Of a stretch of DNA of 22,277 nucleotides, positions 15,747 through 22,277 are shown piece by piece. A program made the translations under genes and the position numbers. The notes below the pieces were generated by a model. The model searched no databases. It was not told the origin of the DNA and saw nothing but the letters and a program-made list of their open reading frames with translations. The stretch is from Paludibacter sp. UBA6032 (lineage in GTDB: Bacteria > Bacteroidota > Bacteroidia > Bacteroidales > Paludibacteraceae). Where the stretch lies: NCBI GenBank assembly GCA_002427885.1, contig DIZI01000003.1, forward strand, positions 1-22,277, in the 5' to 3' direction. The stretch's first letter is position 1; each line of letters begins with the position of its first letter.

Positions 15747-16443
15747 CCTTCTGTTTTGCCTTTTCTTGTATCCTATACAGGCACAGGAGAAAAATGAACC
15801 AGCACCGGAAAAAAAGGTACAGGAACAGAAAAAAAAGGAAGAGCCGAAAGAACCTGAAGTCAAGTTTTTCAATGGATTTACCGTACAGGTTGATGTAGCA
15901 TCACTGGCTACAACGGCACTCAAACTGGGAGATTCTTATTCGATGGAAGGCGGTATCCAGTTTGACCTGAAGAAGAAGTACTATCCTGTCTTCGAATTGG
16001 GTGTAGCCGGTGCCGATAAATTTTCGTCAGCTAATGCCGAATTTAAAACCAATGGATTATTTGGACGCTTTGGTATTGATATGAATATGATGAAGAAGAA
16101 AAAGGATTCAAAGCCGACTTCAAACTTATTTCTGGCAGGAGTAAGAATCGGAATGTCACATTTTGCCTATGATGTGACGAATTTGCAGATTACGGATGGT
16201 TACTGGGGAGGTACCGAAACAGTGGATTATACAAATCGGGTTTCAACCAAAGTCTGGTACGAAATAGTGGCCGGTGTACGGGTAGAAATAATCAAAAATA
16301 TATTTATGGGCTGGACTGTACGCGACAAAAATCTGCTGGGAACAGATGTTTCAGGTGAAGTTTTCCCGGCTTATATTCCGGGTTATGGATTAAATACAAG
16401 CAATATCTGGAGCATAAATTATACAATAGGATATCATTTCTAA
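15718..16443 (+). CDS. DUF6048-family outer-membrane/periplasmic protein
   Basis: A 241-aa protein with a signal peptide (MQSIYKYIISLLFCLFLYPI, cleavage near QAQ at 21–23). A charged Glu/Lys/Pro-rich linker follows at about 24–48, then a beta-strand-rich domain that ends in the aromatic strand SINYTIGYHF, as in outer-membrane barrels. It matches the DUF6048 family, regularly found behind DUF6452 in Bacteroidales. The ATG at 15718 lies inside the end of the upstream gene in another frame, and the signal peptide confirms this start. Function unknown. Confidence 0.8.
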   Translation: MQSIYKYIISLLFCLFLYPIQAQEKNEPAPEKKVQEQKKKEEPKEPEVKFFNGFTVQVDVASLATTALKLGDSYSMEGGIQFDLKKKYYPVFELGVAGADKFSSANAEFKTNGLFGRFGIDMNMMKKKKDSKPTSNLFLAGVRIGMSHFAYDVTNLQITDGYWGGTETVDYTNRVSTKVWYEIVAGVRVEIIKNIFMGWTVRDKNLLGTDVSGEVFPAYIPGYGLNTSNIWSINYTIGYHF

Positions 16444-16450
16444 ACAGCAT

Positions 16451-16464
16451 CCTGCCTGAGCAGG
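16451..16464 (+). terminator. Weak hairpin after the DUF6048 gene
   Basis: CCTGC-CTGA-GCAGG, 7 nt past the stop at 16443, with TTTTTT only about 20 nt later. It may end or attenuate the DUF6452/6048 transcript before tkt; the 5-bp stem and the distant U-tract make it a weak candidate. Confidence 0.4.
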
Positions 16465-16534
16465 TGAAAATAGAAATACGATCTTTTTTAAACTGAAAAA
16501 TTAAAATAAAATACACTTATAACCAATTAAACGT

Positions 16535-18556
16535 ATGAATTCAACAAAAACTTTAAATCGTGCAGCCGACAATATCCGGATTCTGGCAGCAGCAGCAGTA
16601 GAAAAAGCCAAATCGGGTCACCCGGGCGGTGCCATGGGTGGAGCTGATTATATCAATGTGCTTTATTCAGAATTTCTGGAATACGATCCTAAAAATCCTG
16701 CATGGGAAGGACGCGACCGCATGTTCCTCGATCCGGGACACATGTCACCCATGCTTTATTCCGTGCTTGCCTGCACCGGAAAATATAGCATGGAAGAGTT
16801 GGGGCAATTCCGTCAATGGAACAGTGCAACACCGGGACATCCCGAAGTAGACATTATGCGTGGTGTTGAAAACACTTCCGGTCCACTTGGACAAGGCCAC
16901 ACTTACGCTGTGGGTGCAGCCATTGCCGCTAAATTTCTGAAAGCCCGCTTCGGTGAAGTAATGAGCCAGACTATTTATACTTTCATTTCCGATGGTGGTG
17001 TTCAGGAAGAAATTTCACAGGGTGCAGGTCGGTTGGCCGGTCACCTTGGCTTGAATAACCTGATTATGTTTTACGATTCGAATGACATTCAGTTATCTAC
17101 CAACACGAATTCGGTGACCAGCGAAAACACGGCTCAGAAATACCTGGCCTGGGGATGGAGAGTAATTGAAATCAACGGAAACGATGTGGAACAAATCCGC
17201 CGGGCATTGACAGATGCAAAAGCTGAAATGAACAAACCAACCATTATTATTGGTAAAACAATTATGGGAAAAGGGGCATTGAAAGCCGATGGATCCAGCT
17301 TCGAACGTCAATGTGCCACTCACGGTATGCCGTTGGGTGAATGTGGTGCTTCTTTCGAAGAAAGTATTAAGAATTTAGGTGGAAATCCTGAAAATCCTTT
17401 TGTGATTTTTGAAGAAACCAAAGCATTATATGCCAAACGTGCGGAGGAATTAGCTGTAATTGTGGCGGCTAAACAAGCTGCAAAAGCTGCATGGGCAAAA
17501 GAAAAACCTGAATTAGCCGAAAAAATGGCTTTCTTCTTTTCAGGCAAGACCAAAATGAACTGGGATGCAGTTGTTCAGAAACCGGGACAAGCCACGCGTG
17601 CTGCTTCGGCAACCGTGTTGGGTGAATTGGCCAAACAAGTGGAAAACATGGTGGTTGCCAGTGCCGACTTGTCAAACTCCGACAAAACGGACGGATTCCT
17701 GAAAAATACCCATGCGTTTACAAAAGACGACTTTACAGGCGCTTTCCTACAGGCCGGCGTTTCCGAACTGACTATGGCTTGCGTGAGTATCGGTATGAGT
17801 TTGCACGGTGGAGTAATTCCTGCCTGTGCTACTTTCTTTGTTTTCTCGGATTATATGAAACCGGCTGTACGTATGGCTGCCTTGATGGAACAACCAGTGA
17901 AATTTATCTGGACACATGATGCATTCCGCGTTGGAGAAGATGGACCGACCCACGAACCGGTAGAGCAGGAAGCTCAAATTCGTTTGATGGAGAAACTGAA
18001 AAACCACAAAGGACACAATTCGATGTTGGTTTTACGTCCGGCAGATGTTGAAGAAACAACCGTTGCCTGGAAAATGGCCATAGAGAATACAAGCACCCCA
18101 ACAGGTTTAATCTTTTCGCGTCAGAATATAACCGATCTTCCGGCTGCAACCAATCGTAAAGCGGAAGCCGAACAAGCTCATAAAGGCGGTTATGTAGTGG
18201 AATGTGATGGCAATCCCGATGTTATTCTGGTTGCTTCAGGATCTGAAGTTTCAACCCTGAACGAAGGTGCCGCATTACTACGTGCCGATGGTATTAAAAT
18301 CCGTTTGGTTTCGGTTCCTTCCGAAGGATTATTCCGCAGTCAACCGGCAGCATACCAGGAAAGTGTGCTACCAAAAGGAGCTAAAATATTCGGACTTACT
18401 GCCGGACTTCCTGTTAATCTCGAAGGCCTGGTCGGTTCCAATGGTAAAGTATTTGGTTTGGAATCATTCGGATTCTCCGCCCCTTACAAAGTACTTGACG
18501 AAAAACTGGGATTCACCGGACAAAATGTGTACAATCAGGTAAAAGCAATGCTATAA
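16535..18556 (+). CDS. tkt: Transketolase
   Basis: Thiamine-diphosphate enzyme of the non-oxidative pentose phosphate pathway; it moves two-carbon units between ketose and aldose phosphates in the cytoplasm. The 673 aa match the usual size. Visible: KSGHPGGAMGGAD with His29, DPGHMSP with His69, GPLGQG at 117–121, and the ThDP/metal region ISDGGVQEE…YDSND at about 151–184. The second half carries the pyrimidine-domain region around FVFSDYMKPAVRMAALMEQP, then FIWTHDAFRVGEDGPTHEPVEQ. A C-terminal domain begins near 540 (VILVASGSEVSTL). It probably has its own promoter; downstream a heptamer repeat separates it from mntP. Confidence 0.96.
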   Translation: MNSTKTLNRAADNIRILAAAAVEKAKSGHPGGAMGGADYINVLYSEFLEYDPKNPAWEGRDRMFLDPGHMSPMLYSVLACTGKYSMEELGQFRQWNSATPGHPEVDIMRGVENTSGPLGQGHTYAVGAAIAAKFLKARFGEVMSQTIYTFISDGGVQEEISQGAGRLAGHLGLNNLIMFYDSNDIQLSTNTNSVTSENTAQKYLAWGWRVIEINGNDVEQIRRALTDAKAEMNKPTIIIGKTIMGKGALKADGSSFERQCATHGMPLGECGASFEESIKNLGGNPENPFVIFEETKALYAKRAEELAVIVAAKQAAKAAWAKEKPELAEKMAFFFSGKTKMNWDAVVQKPGQATRAASATVLGELAKQVENMVVASADLSNSDKTDGFLKNTHAFTKDDFTGAFLQAGVSELTMACVSIGMSLHGGVIPACATFFVFSDYMKPAVRMAALMEQPVKFIWTHDAFRVGEDGPTHEPVEQEAQIRLMEKLKNHKGHNSMLVLRPADVEETTVAWKMAIENTSTPTGLIFSRQNITDLPAATNRKAEAEQAHKGGYVVECDGNPDVILVASGSEVSTLNEGAALLRADGIKIRLVSVPSEGLFRSQPAAYQESVLPKGAKIFGLTAGLPVNLEGLVGSNGKVFGLESFGFSAPYKVLDEKLGFTGQNVYNQVKAML

Positions 18557-18560
18557 AAAA

Positions 18561-18602
18561 GGAGTAAGAGGTAAGGAGCAAGAGGCAAAGAGTAAGAGGC
18601 AA
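18561..18602. repeat. Purine-rich heptamer arm after tkt
   Basis: Six 7-bp units in exact phase: GGAGTAA, GAGGTAA, GGAGCAA, GAGGCAA, AGAGTAA, GAGGCAA, followed by GTAATTTTTGC. It starts 4 nt after the tkt stop. It is complementary along most of its length to the pyrimidine arm at 18624–18683, so the spacer transcript could fold into a long imperfect stem with a loop of about 20 nt. Confidence 0.85.
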
Positions 18603-18623
18603 GTAATTTTTGCTGTTTTACAT

Positions 18624-18683
18624 TCTTAGCTCTTGCCTCTTACTTTCTTACTTTCTTACCTCTTACCTCTTACCTCTTATCTC
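18624..18683. repeat. Pyrimidine-rich heptamer arm before mntP
   Basis: TTACCTC units in 7-bp phase at 18656–18676, then TTATCTC to 18683, preceded by variants in which two units are 8 bp (TTACTTTC). It ends 6 nt before the mntP ATG, so it occupies the place where a ribosome-binding site would be. Paired with the purine arm it could mask the mntP start. Confidence 0.82.
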
Positions 18684-18689
18684 TGTACA

Positions 18690-19259
18690 ATGGATATTCT
18701 CTCCGTCGCTATTATTGGCATAGCCCTGGCTATGGATTGCTTTGCAGTTTCAATCAGCAAGGGAATCTGTGCTAAAAAATTCTTCTTTTGGCAGACATTT
18801 CGGATGGCTGTCTTGTTTGGATTATTTCAGGCCATCATGCCGATGATTGGTTACTTTGCCGGTGTGAGCTTTGCTGACGAGATGAGAAGCTTTGATCATT
18901 GGCTGGCTTTTGGTCTGCTAAGTGCGATTGGAGGTAAAATGGTCATTGAAGGTTTTTTATCACATAGTGACGAAAGCATCATAACCAAAAATCCTTTTAA
19001 ATGGTCTTCTTTACTATCGCTTGCTTTTGCCACAAGTATCGATGCCTTTGCAACAGGCATCGTTTTTATTCCCTATCCGGATATTATATGGAAATCGGTT
19101 TTTTTAATTGGAAGTATCAGTTTTCTCTTTACTTTCTTGGGAATGTATGTTGGCGTTCACTTTGGCAAACGCTTTCATCTGAAAGTTGAAGTTATCGGAG
19201 GATTTATTCTGATTGGTATCGGAGTGAAGATTCTGATTGAACATCTTTACGTTTATTAG
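18690..19259 (+). CDS. mntP: Manganese efflux pump MntP
   Basis: A 189-aa inner-membrane protein with six helices, expected to export Mn2+ and protect against manganese excess. From the ATG at 18690, the first helix MDILSVAIIGIALAMDCFAV carries Asp16 as in E. coli MntP (188 aa), and SLAFATSIDAFATG carries the matching Asp of the second half. The frame could be opened from a TTG at 18633, but those 19 codons are only the translated pyrimidine repeat, so the shorter start is chosen. I see no yybP-ykoY manganese riboswitch upstream. The TAG stop is the first triplet of a downstream heptamer array. Confidence 0.92.
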   Translation: MDILSVAIIGIALAMDCFAVSISKGICAKKFFFWQTFRMAVLFGLFQAIMPMIGYFAGVSFADEMRSFDHWLAFGLLSAIGGKMVIEGFLSHSDESIITKNPFKWSSLLSLAFATSIDAFATGIVFIPYPDIIWKSVFLIGSISFLFTFLGMYVGVHFGKRFHLKVEVIGGFILIGIGVKILIEHLYVY

Positions 19260-19333
19260 TGATTTGTTATTAGTTATTTGTTATTAGGGATTAGGGATTA
19301 GGGATTAGGGATTTGTTATTAGGGATTAGGGAT
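19257..19333. repeat. TAGGGAT/TTGTTAT heptamer array starting at the mntP stop codon
   Basis: Eleven 7-bp units in unbroken phase: TAGTGAT, TTGTTAT, TAGTTAT, TTGTTAT, four TAGGGAT, TTGTTAT, two TAGGGAT. The first three bases are the mntP stop. No coding potential. The perfect phase across two alternating unit types shows the 7-bp period is the conserved feature rather than the sequence. Confidence 0.88.
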
Positions 19334-19343
19334 GTAAATAACG

Positions 19344-19369
19344 CTGACAGGTCCTTCGGACGCTGTCAG
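19344..19369. repeat. Hairpin between mntP and the porin gene
   Basis: CTGACAG-GTCC-TTC-GGAC-g-CTGTCAG, an 11-bp stem with one bulged G and a TTC loop. A partial repeat (GTCGGTCGGAAACC) follows, and there is no U-tract. It could cap the mntP transcript 3' end or be another dispersed repeat; I favour a repeat. Confidence 0.6.
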
Positions 19370-19430
19370 GTCGGTCGGAAACCTGAAACCCTTAATCAAA
19401 CGATATTAATATAGCATACACAATTTATTT

Positions 19431-20636
19431 ATGGCATTAAAAAGATTTCTCCCACTCTTTATTCTTACATTTTCATTTTATCTGACAGCTCAGGAGAAGG
19501 CAAACAAATACACTTTCTACGGTTTTATCAAAAACGATTTTTATTACAATTCACGCCAGAATGTTGAATCGTGCGATGGCTTGTTTCAGCTCTTTCCGAA
19601 ACCGGTTACGCTCAATCAGGCAAATGAAGATACAAATGCAGCACCTCAGGCGGAAATGCTGAGTGTAAACAGTCGTTTGGGCATCGATATAAACGGTTCG
19701 ACCATTTGGGGTGCAACATCTTCGGCAAAGATTGAAGCTGACTTTGCCGGATTTGGAACTAATTTTTATGTATTACGGGTGCGTCAGGCATATGTACGGT
19801 TAAACTGGGAAAACACAGAATTACTGCTGGGACAAACCTGGAGTCCGCTCTCGGGAAATGTAACTCCTACAACGCCTTCGATAAACCTGGGAGCCCCTTT
19901 TCAACCCTTTAACCGCAGCCCTCAGATTCGCATCAAACAAAACCTGAATAAAAGCTTCGCGGTGACTTTTGCCGCTTTGTATCAAATGCAATACACATCA
20001 CAAGGTCCGTTGGGATCAAGTGGCACTTATCTGAGAAATGCGGTGTTACCCGATTTATTTCTTGGAATAGAAAATAAAACCGAATACTGGACTTCGGGTG
20101 CGGGTGCCGAAATGAAAACCATCAAACCATTAACAGGAAAGCTGACATCGGCCAGTGCGCTTGTTTATTCACAATACGTAAACAGGGATTTTCAAATCAA
20201 AGCCAAGGCAATTTACGGAGAGAATATGAGTGATCATATGATGGCAGGGGGTTACGGCATCAGTGGAACCGATACCTATACCAATTTCAATACAGCAACC
20301 GGTTGGTTGAACATGGTGTACGGCAACAAATATCAGGCGGCAATATTGCTGGGATTATCACAAAACCTGGGAACAAATAAGGCATTGATGGCTGATAACA
20401 GCACCGGTAAATTCACAGTTTACGGCTACGGGACTTTCAACGATACACAAACAATCAGCGACCGGATTTACCGCGTAGCACCGAATGTAAGTTATAATTT
20501 ATCCAACCTGAAACTGGCACTGGAATACAGTTTAACCTCGGCACGTTACGGTACGCTGACAGGCAATGGCCGCGTAACAAATCCTTATACGGTAAACAAT
20601 CACCGGGTGGTAGCTTCGGTGGCCTATCTGTTTTAA
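19431..20636 (+). CDS. Outer-membrane porin, DcaP-like
   Basis: A 401-aa protein with a signal peptide (MALKRFLPLFILTFSFYLTA, cleavage near residue 20). A long series of amphipathic strands rich in Tyr, Asn and Gly follows, ending VVASVAYLF with the terminal Phe expected of outer-membrane barrels. The strand pair FYGFIKNDFYYNSRQ and SVNSRLGIDIN at the start, and LRVRQAYVRLNWENTELLLGQTWSP near 119–145, resemble DcaP-type trimeric porins of Bacteroidota. The substrate is unknown; in the wider family it is dicarboxylates or other small anions. It appears to stand alone. Confidence 0.75.
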   Translation: MALKRFLPLFILTFSFYLTAQEKANKYTFYGFIKNDFYYNSRQNVESCDGLFQLFPKPVTLNQANEDTNAAPQAEMLSVNSRLGIDINGSTIWGATSSAKIEADFAGFGTNFYVLRVRQAYVRLNWENTELLLGQTWSPLSGNVTPTTPSINLGAPFQPFNRSPQIRIKQNLNKSFAVTFAALYQMQYTSQGPLGSSGTYLRNAVLPDLFLGIENKTEYWTSGAGAEMKTIKPLTGKLTSASALVYSQYVNRDFQIKAKAIYGENMSDHMMAGGYGISGTDTYTNFNTATGWLNMVYGNKYQAAILLGLSQNLGTNKALMADNSTGKFTVYGYGTFNDTQTISDRIYRVAPNVSYNLSNLKLALEYSLTSARYGTLTGNGRVTNPYTVNNHRVVASVAYLF

Positions 20637-21019
20637 AGAGAACTTTTATGAAGCAGGAACAGGATTCCCTCCCACCGGCGAGAACAATGTAACATTTCCT
20701 TTGTTTTAAAAGTACCCTAATCTATCACAAATAAAATCATATATCGAAGTCGTCTTGACTTTTTTCCCAATAGCTTTCGGGAATCGCTCCTACGGAGCTC
20801 TTTGTTTTGTTGAAATAAATATTCTACCTCCCGTTAGCTATCGGGAATCGCTTCTCCGAAGCTCTGGTAATGCTCCTTTAGGAGCAATTCCCGATAGCTA
20901 TCGGGAGGTAGTAATGTATGATTATATAGTTTTTAAGCTCCGTAGGAGCGACATTATACAATCATGAAAAAGTCAAGACGAACTCATCTGTCTTCAATTA
21001 CGTTCGTGAATAATACGTT
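20637..21019. other. Intergenic region between the porin gene and lrgA
   Basis: A 383-bp spacer mostly filled by the palindromic element at 20750–20981. The remaining flanks are AT-rich; the lrgAB promoter should lie within or after the element, but no clear -7 box is seen. Confidence 0.6.
20750..20981. repeat. 232-bp nested palindromic element (MITE/REP-like)
   Basis: Outer arms 20750–20764 and 20967–20981 are perfect 15-bp inverted repeats (TCGTCTTGACTTTTT). Inside, 20785–20799 and 20936–20950 are another perfect 15-bp inverted pair, each itself a hairpin (GCTCC-TAC-GGAGC). Inside that, 20824–20848 pairs with 20887–20911 at 24 of 25 positions, and each contains a palindrome; 20889–20906 (TCCCGATAGCTATCGGGA) is perfect. 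The left half also holds two direct copies of a ~36-bp unit (from 20766 and 20830). There is no ORF of substance. The whole could extrude as a branched cruciform. Confidence 0.82.
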
Positions 21020-21382
21020 ATGATAAAAGGTTCATTTTATATTCTGCTTTTCTATTTCCTGGGTGAAATGGTCAGCCTGCTTATTCACAACTTTATTCCG
21101 GGGAGTGTGATCGGCATGATATTGCTTTTCCTGAGTCTTTATTTCAAAATACTTCATCCGGATAATGTAAAGGCAACCGCCACGGTGATTACCAAAAACA
21201 TGGCTGTGTTTTTTGTTCCGGCGGCCGTGGGTTTAATGGCTTATGTGGAGCTGGTATCGAAATCTATTCTTGCCATCGTTTTTGCCATTGGCATTAGCAC
21301 GGTGTTGACTATTGTGACGGTGGCTCTGGTGCAGGAAAGGATGGAAAAACGCAGAACGAAAGGGGGAGCCGGTCATGAGTAA
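21020..21382 (+). CDS. lrgA: LrgA/CidA-family holin-like protein
   Basis: A 120-aa inner-membrane protein with four helices and a basic C-terminal tail (ERMEKRRTKGG). FYFLGEMVSLLIHNFIPGSVIGMILLF is the CidA/LrgA signature region, and VPAAVGLMAYVELV lies in the third helix. The family was first linked to murein hydrolase export and cell lysis; later work also ties it to pyruvate and overflow-metabolite transport. Its end overlaps lrgB by 8 nt, so the pair is translationally coupled. lrgA is used as the family name; cidA fits equally well. Confidence 0.88.
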   Translation: MIKGSFYILLFYFLGEMVSLLIHNFIPGSVIGMILLFLSLYFKILHPDNVKATATVITKNMAVFFVPAAVGLMAYVELVSKSILAIVFAIGISTVLTIVTVALVQERMEKRRTKGGAGHE

Positions 21383-22085
21383 TATCATAAAACAAGTGGA
21401 AGCCTTGATTTCTTCCGAAGTATTCCTGTTAATGCTGGTGATGGGGAGTTTTTTGTTGGGGATTTACCTGTACAGGCGAACTAAAATCTCCCTGCTGCAA
21501 CCCTTACTGATTACCATGATCATTATTATTCCTTTCCTCAAAATCACGGGCATCGAATATACCACTTTCTACCACCAAACGCGCATACTGAATTTTATGC
21601 TCGGGCCAAGTGTGGTGGCGCTGGGTTATGTGCTCTATGAACAAATCGGAAGTGTAAAGGGCAATGTTGTATCGATTCTTACGGCGGTATTTACCGGAAG
21701 TCTGGTGGGAATTGTCAGTGTGATATTCATAGCCAAGGCATTCGGAGCCGATCATATACTGATAGCATCCTTAGCCCCTAAATCGGTTACAACACCCATT
21801 GCTATCAGCCTCTCGGAGCAAAACGGCGGTGCACCGGCACTGACAGCCGCATTCGTGGTTATCTGCGGGATATTTGGCGGACTGGTAGGTCCCATCATTC
21901 TACGCCGCTTGAATATTCAAAGTAAAATTGCCAAAGGGCTGGCCATGGGATCGTCTTCACACGCTTTAGGAACGGCACGTGCTATGGAAATGGGAGCGCT
22001 GGAAGGAGCCATCAGCGGACTCGCCATTGGCATCATGGGCATTATGACCGCCCTGCTTATCCCCTTTGCCGATAAATTGTTTTAG
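21375..22085 (+). CDS. lrgB: LrgB/CidB-family membrane protein
   Basis: A 236-aa inner-membrane protein with about seven helices, the usual partner of LrgA. Signature segments are LNFMLGPSVVALGYVLYEQ (about 72–90), IASLAPKSVTTPIAISLSEQNGG (about 130–152) and AKGLAMGSSSHALGTARAMEMG near the C terminus. Its ATG lies inside the end of lrgA. Together they are expected to work as one transport or holin-like complex. The stop codon is followed at once by a 22-bp tandem array. Confidence 0.93.
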   Translation: MSNIIKQVEALISSEVFLLMLVMGSFLLGIYLYRRTKISLLQPLLITMIIIIPFLKITGIEYTTFYHQTRILNFMLGPSVVALGYVLYEQIGSVKGNVVSILTAVFTGSLVGIVSVIFIAKAFGADHILIASLAPKSVTTPIAISLSEQNGGAPALTAAFVVICGIFGGLVGPIILRRLNIQSKIAKGLAMGSSSHALGTARAMEMGALEGAISGLAIGIMGIMTALLIPFADKLF

Positions 22086-22086
22086 C

Positions 22087-22277
22087 TGAAAGGCATAATT
22101 ACACCTATCCGAAAGCTATATTACACTCCTCCGAAAGGCATATTACACCTTCCGGAAGGTATATTGCACCCATCCGAATGACATATTGCACCCATCCGAA
22201 TGACATATTGCACCCATCCGAAAGACCTATTGCACCCATCCGAAAGGCATATTACACCCATCCGAATGACATATTGC
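22087..22277. repeat. 22-bp tandem repeat array after lrgB (continues past the window)
   Basis: Nine units including a partial last one, consensus CGAATGACATATTGCACCCATC. The first three are 23, 22 and 21 bp and diverged; the next five are exactly 22 bp and close to identical. Variable sites are the AATGAC/AAAGGC and TTGC/TTAC positions. The array begins 2 nt after the lrgB stop. There are no spacers between units, so it is a minisatellite rather than a CRISPR. 22 is not a multiple of 3, so it does not code for a repeat peptide. Confidence 0.88.

Noticed and set aside
18633..18689. N-terminal extension of MntP from a TTG
   Set aside because: The extra 19 residues are only the translated pyrimidine repeat; the shorter form has the normal MntP length and Asp16.
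18557..18689. yybP-ykoY manganese riboswitch upstream of mntP
   Set aside because: The spacer consists of heptamer repeat arms and lacks the conserved internal loops of that riboswitch.
19285..19333. Telomere-like TTAGGGA repeats
   Set aside because: The TAGGGAT units are mixed with TTGTTAT in the same 7-bp phase and lie between two ordinary genes; there is no replicon end.
22087..22277. CRISPR array
   Set aside because: The units are directly adjacent with no unique spacers, the period is only 22 bp, and no cas genes are nearby.

Overview
The window looks like chromosomal DNA of a Bacteroidota species, most likely order Bacteroidales. Support: the DUF6452–DUF6048 pair, a DUF4199 membrane protein, a DUF7935-like protein, a MetY-like PLP enzyme, promoters of the TAnnTTTG type, weak Shine-Dalgarno signals and moderate-to-low GC. 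No phage, plasmid, IS transposase, CRISPR, rRNA or tRNA gene was seen.

Layout. (1) 1–5202, minus strand: a K+-uptake locus. In transcription order it holds a 55-aa membrane peptide, a decayed second kdpF, a small outer-membrane barrel protein, an intact 45-aa kdpF, kdpA, kdpB, and the first codons of a probable kdpC cut by the window edge. KdpFABC is an ATP-driven high-affinity K+ importer; the barrel protein may serve the outer membrane side. (2) 5589–6230, minus: a secreted protein built from six short repeats, with its own terminator. (3) 6231–6855: AT-rich spacer with a 178-bp palindromic element. (4) 6856–7857, plus: a luciferase-like flavin monooxygenase, separated by a 23-bp perfect hairpin from two minus-strand genes, a Cys/Met-type PLP enzyme and pheT. 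(5) 12114–16443, plus: DUF4199 protein, GT2 glycosyltransferase, fluoride channel CrcB with a PII-like DUF190 protein, a DUF7935-like protein, and the DUF6452/DUF6048 envelope pair. (6) 16535–20636, plus: transketolase, Mn exporter MntP, an outer-membrane porin. (7) 21020–22085, plus: an lrgA–lrgB pair, followed by a 22-bp tandem array running off the window.

Most genes are ordinary housekeeping or transport genes. The unusual part is between them. Several intergenic spacers carry arrays of 7-bp units of different sequence (GAGGTAA/GGAGTAA, TAGGGAT/TTGTTAT, AATTATG), and some units include a stop or start codon of the flanking gene. Two spacers (tkt–mntP and pheT–metY) have the same plan: a purine-rich heptamer arm after the upstream gene and a complementary pyrimidine-rich arm before the next gene. 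Two larger nested palindromic elements (6561–6738 and 20750–20981) share an 18-bp core palindrome. The other points of note are the kdpF duplication and decay, and the six-unit DIFG-repeat secreted protein.
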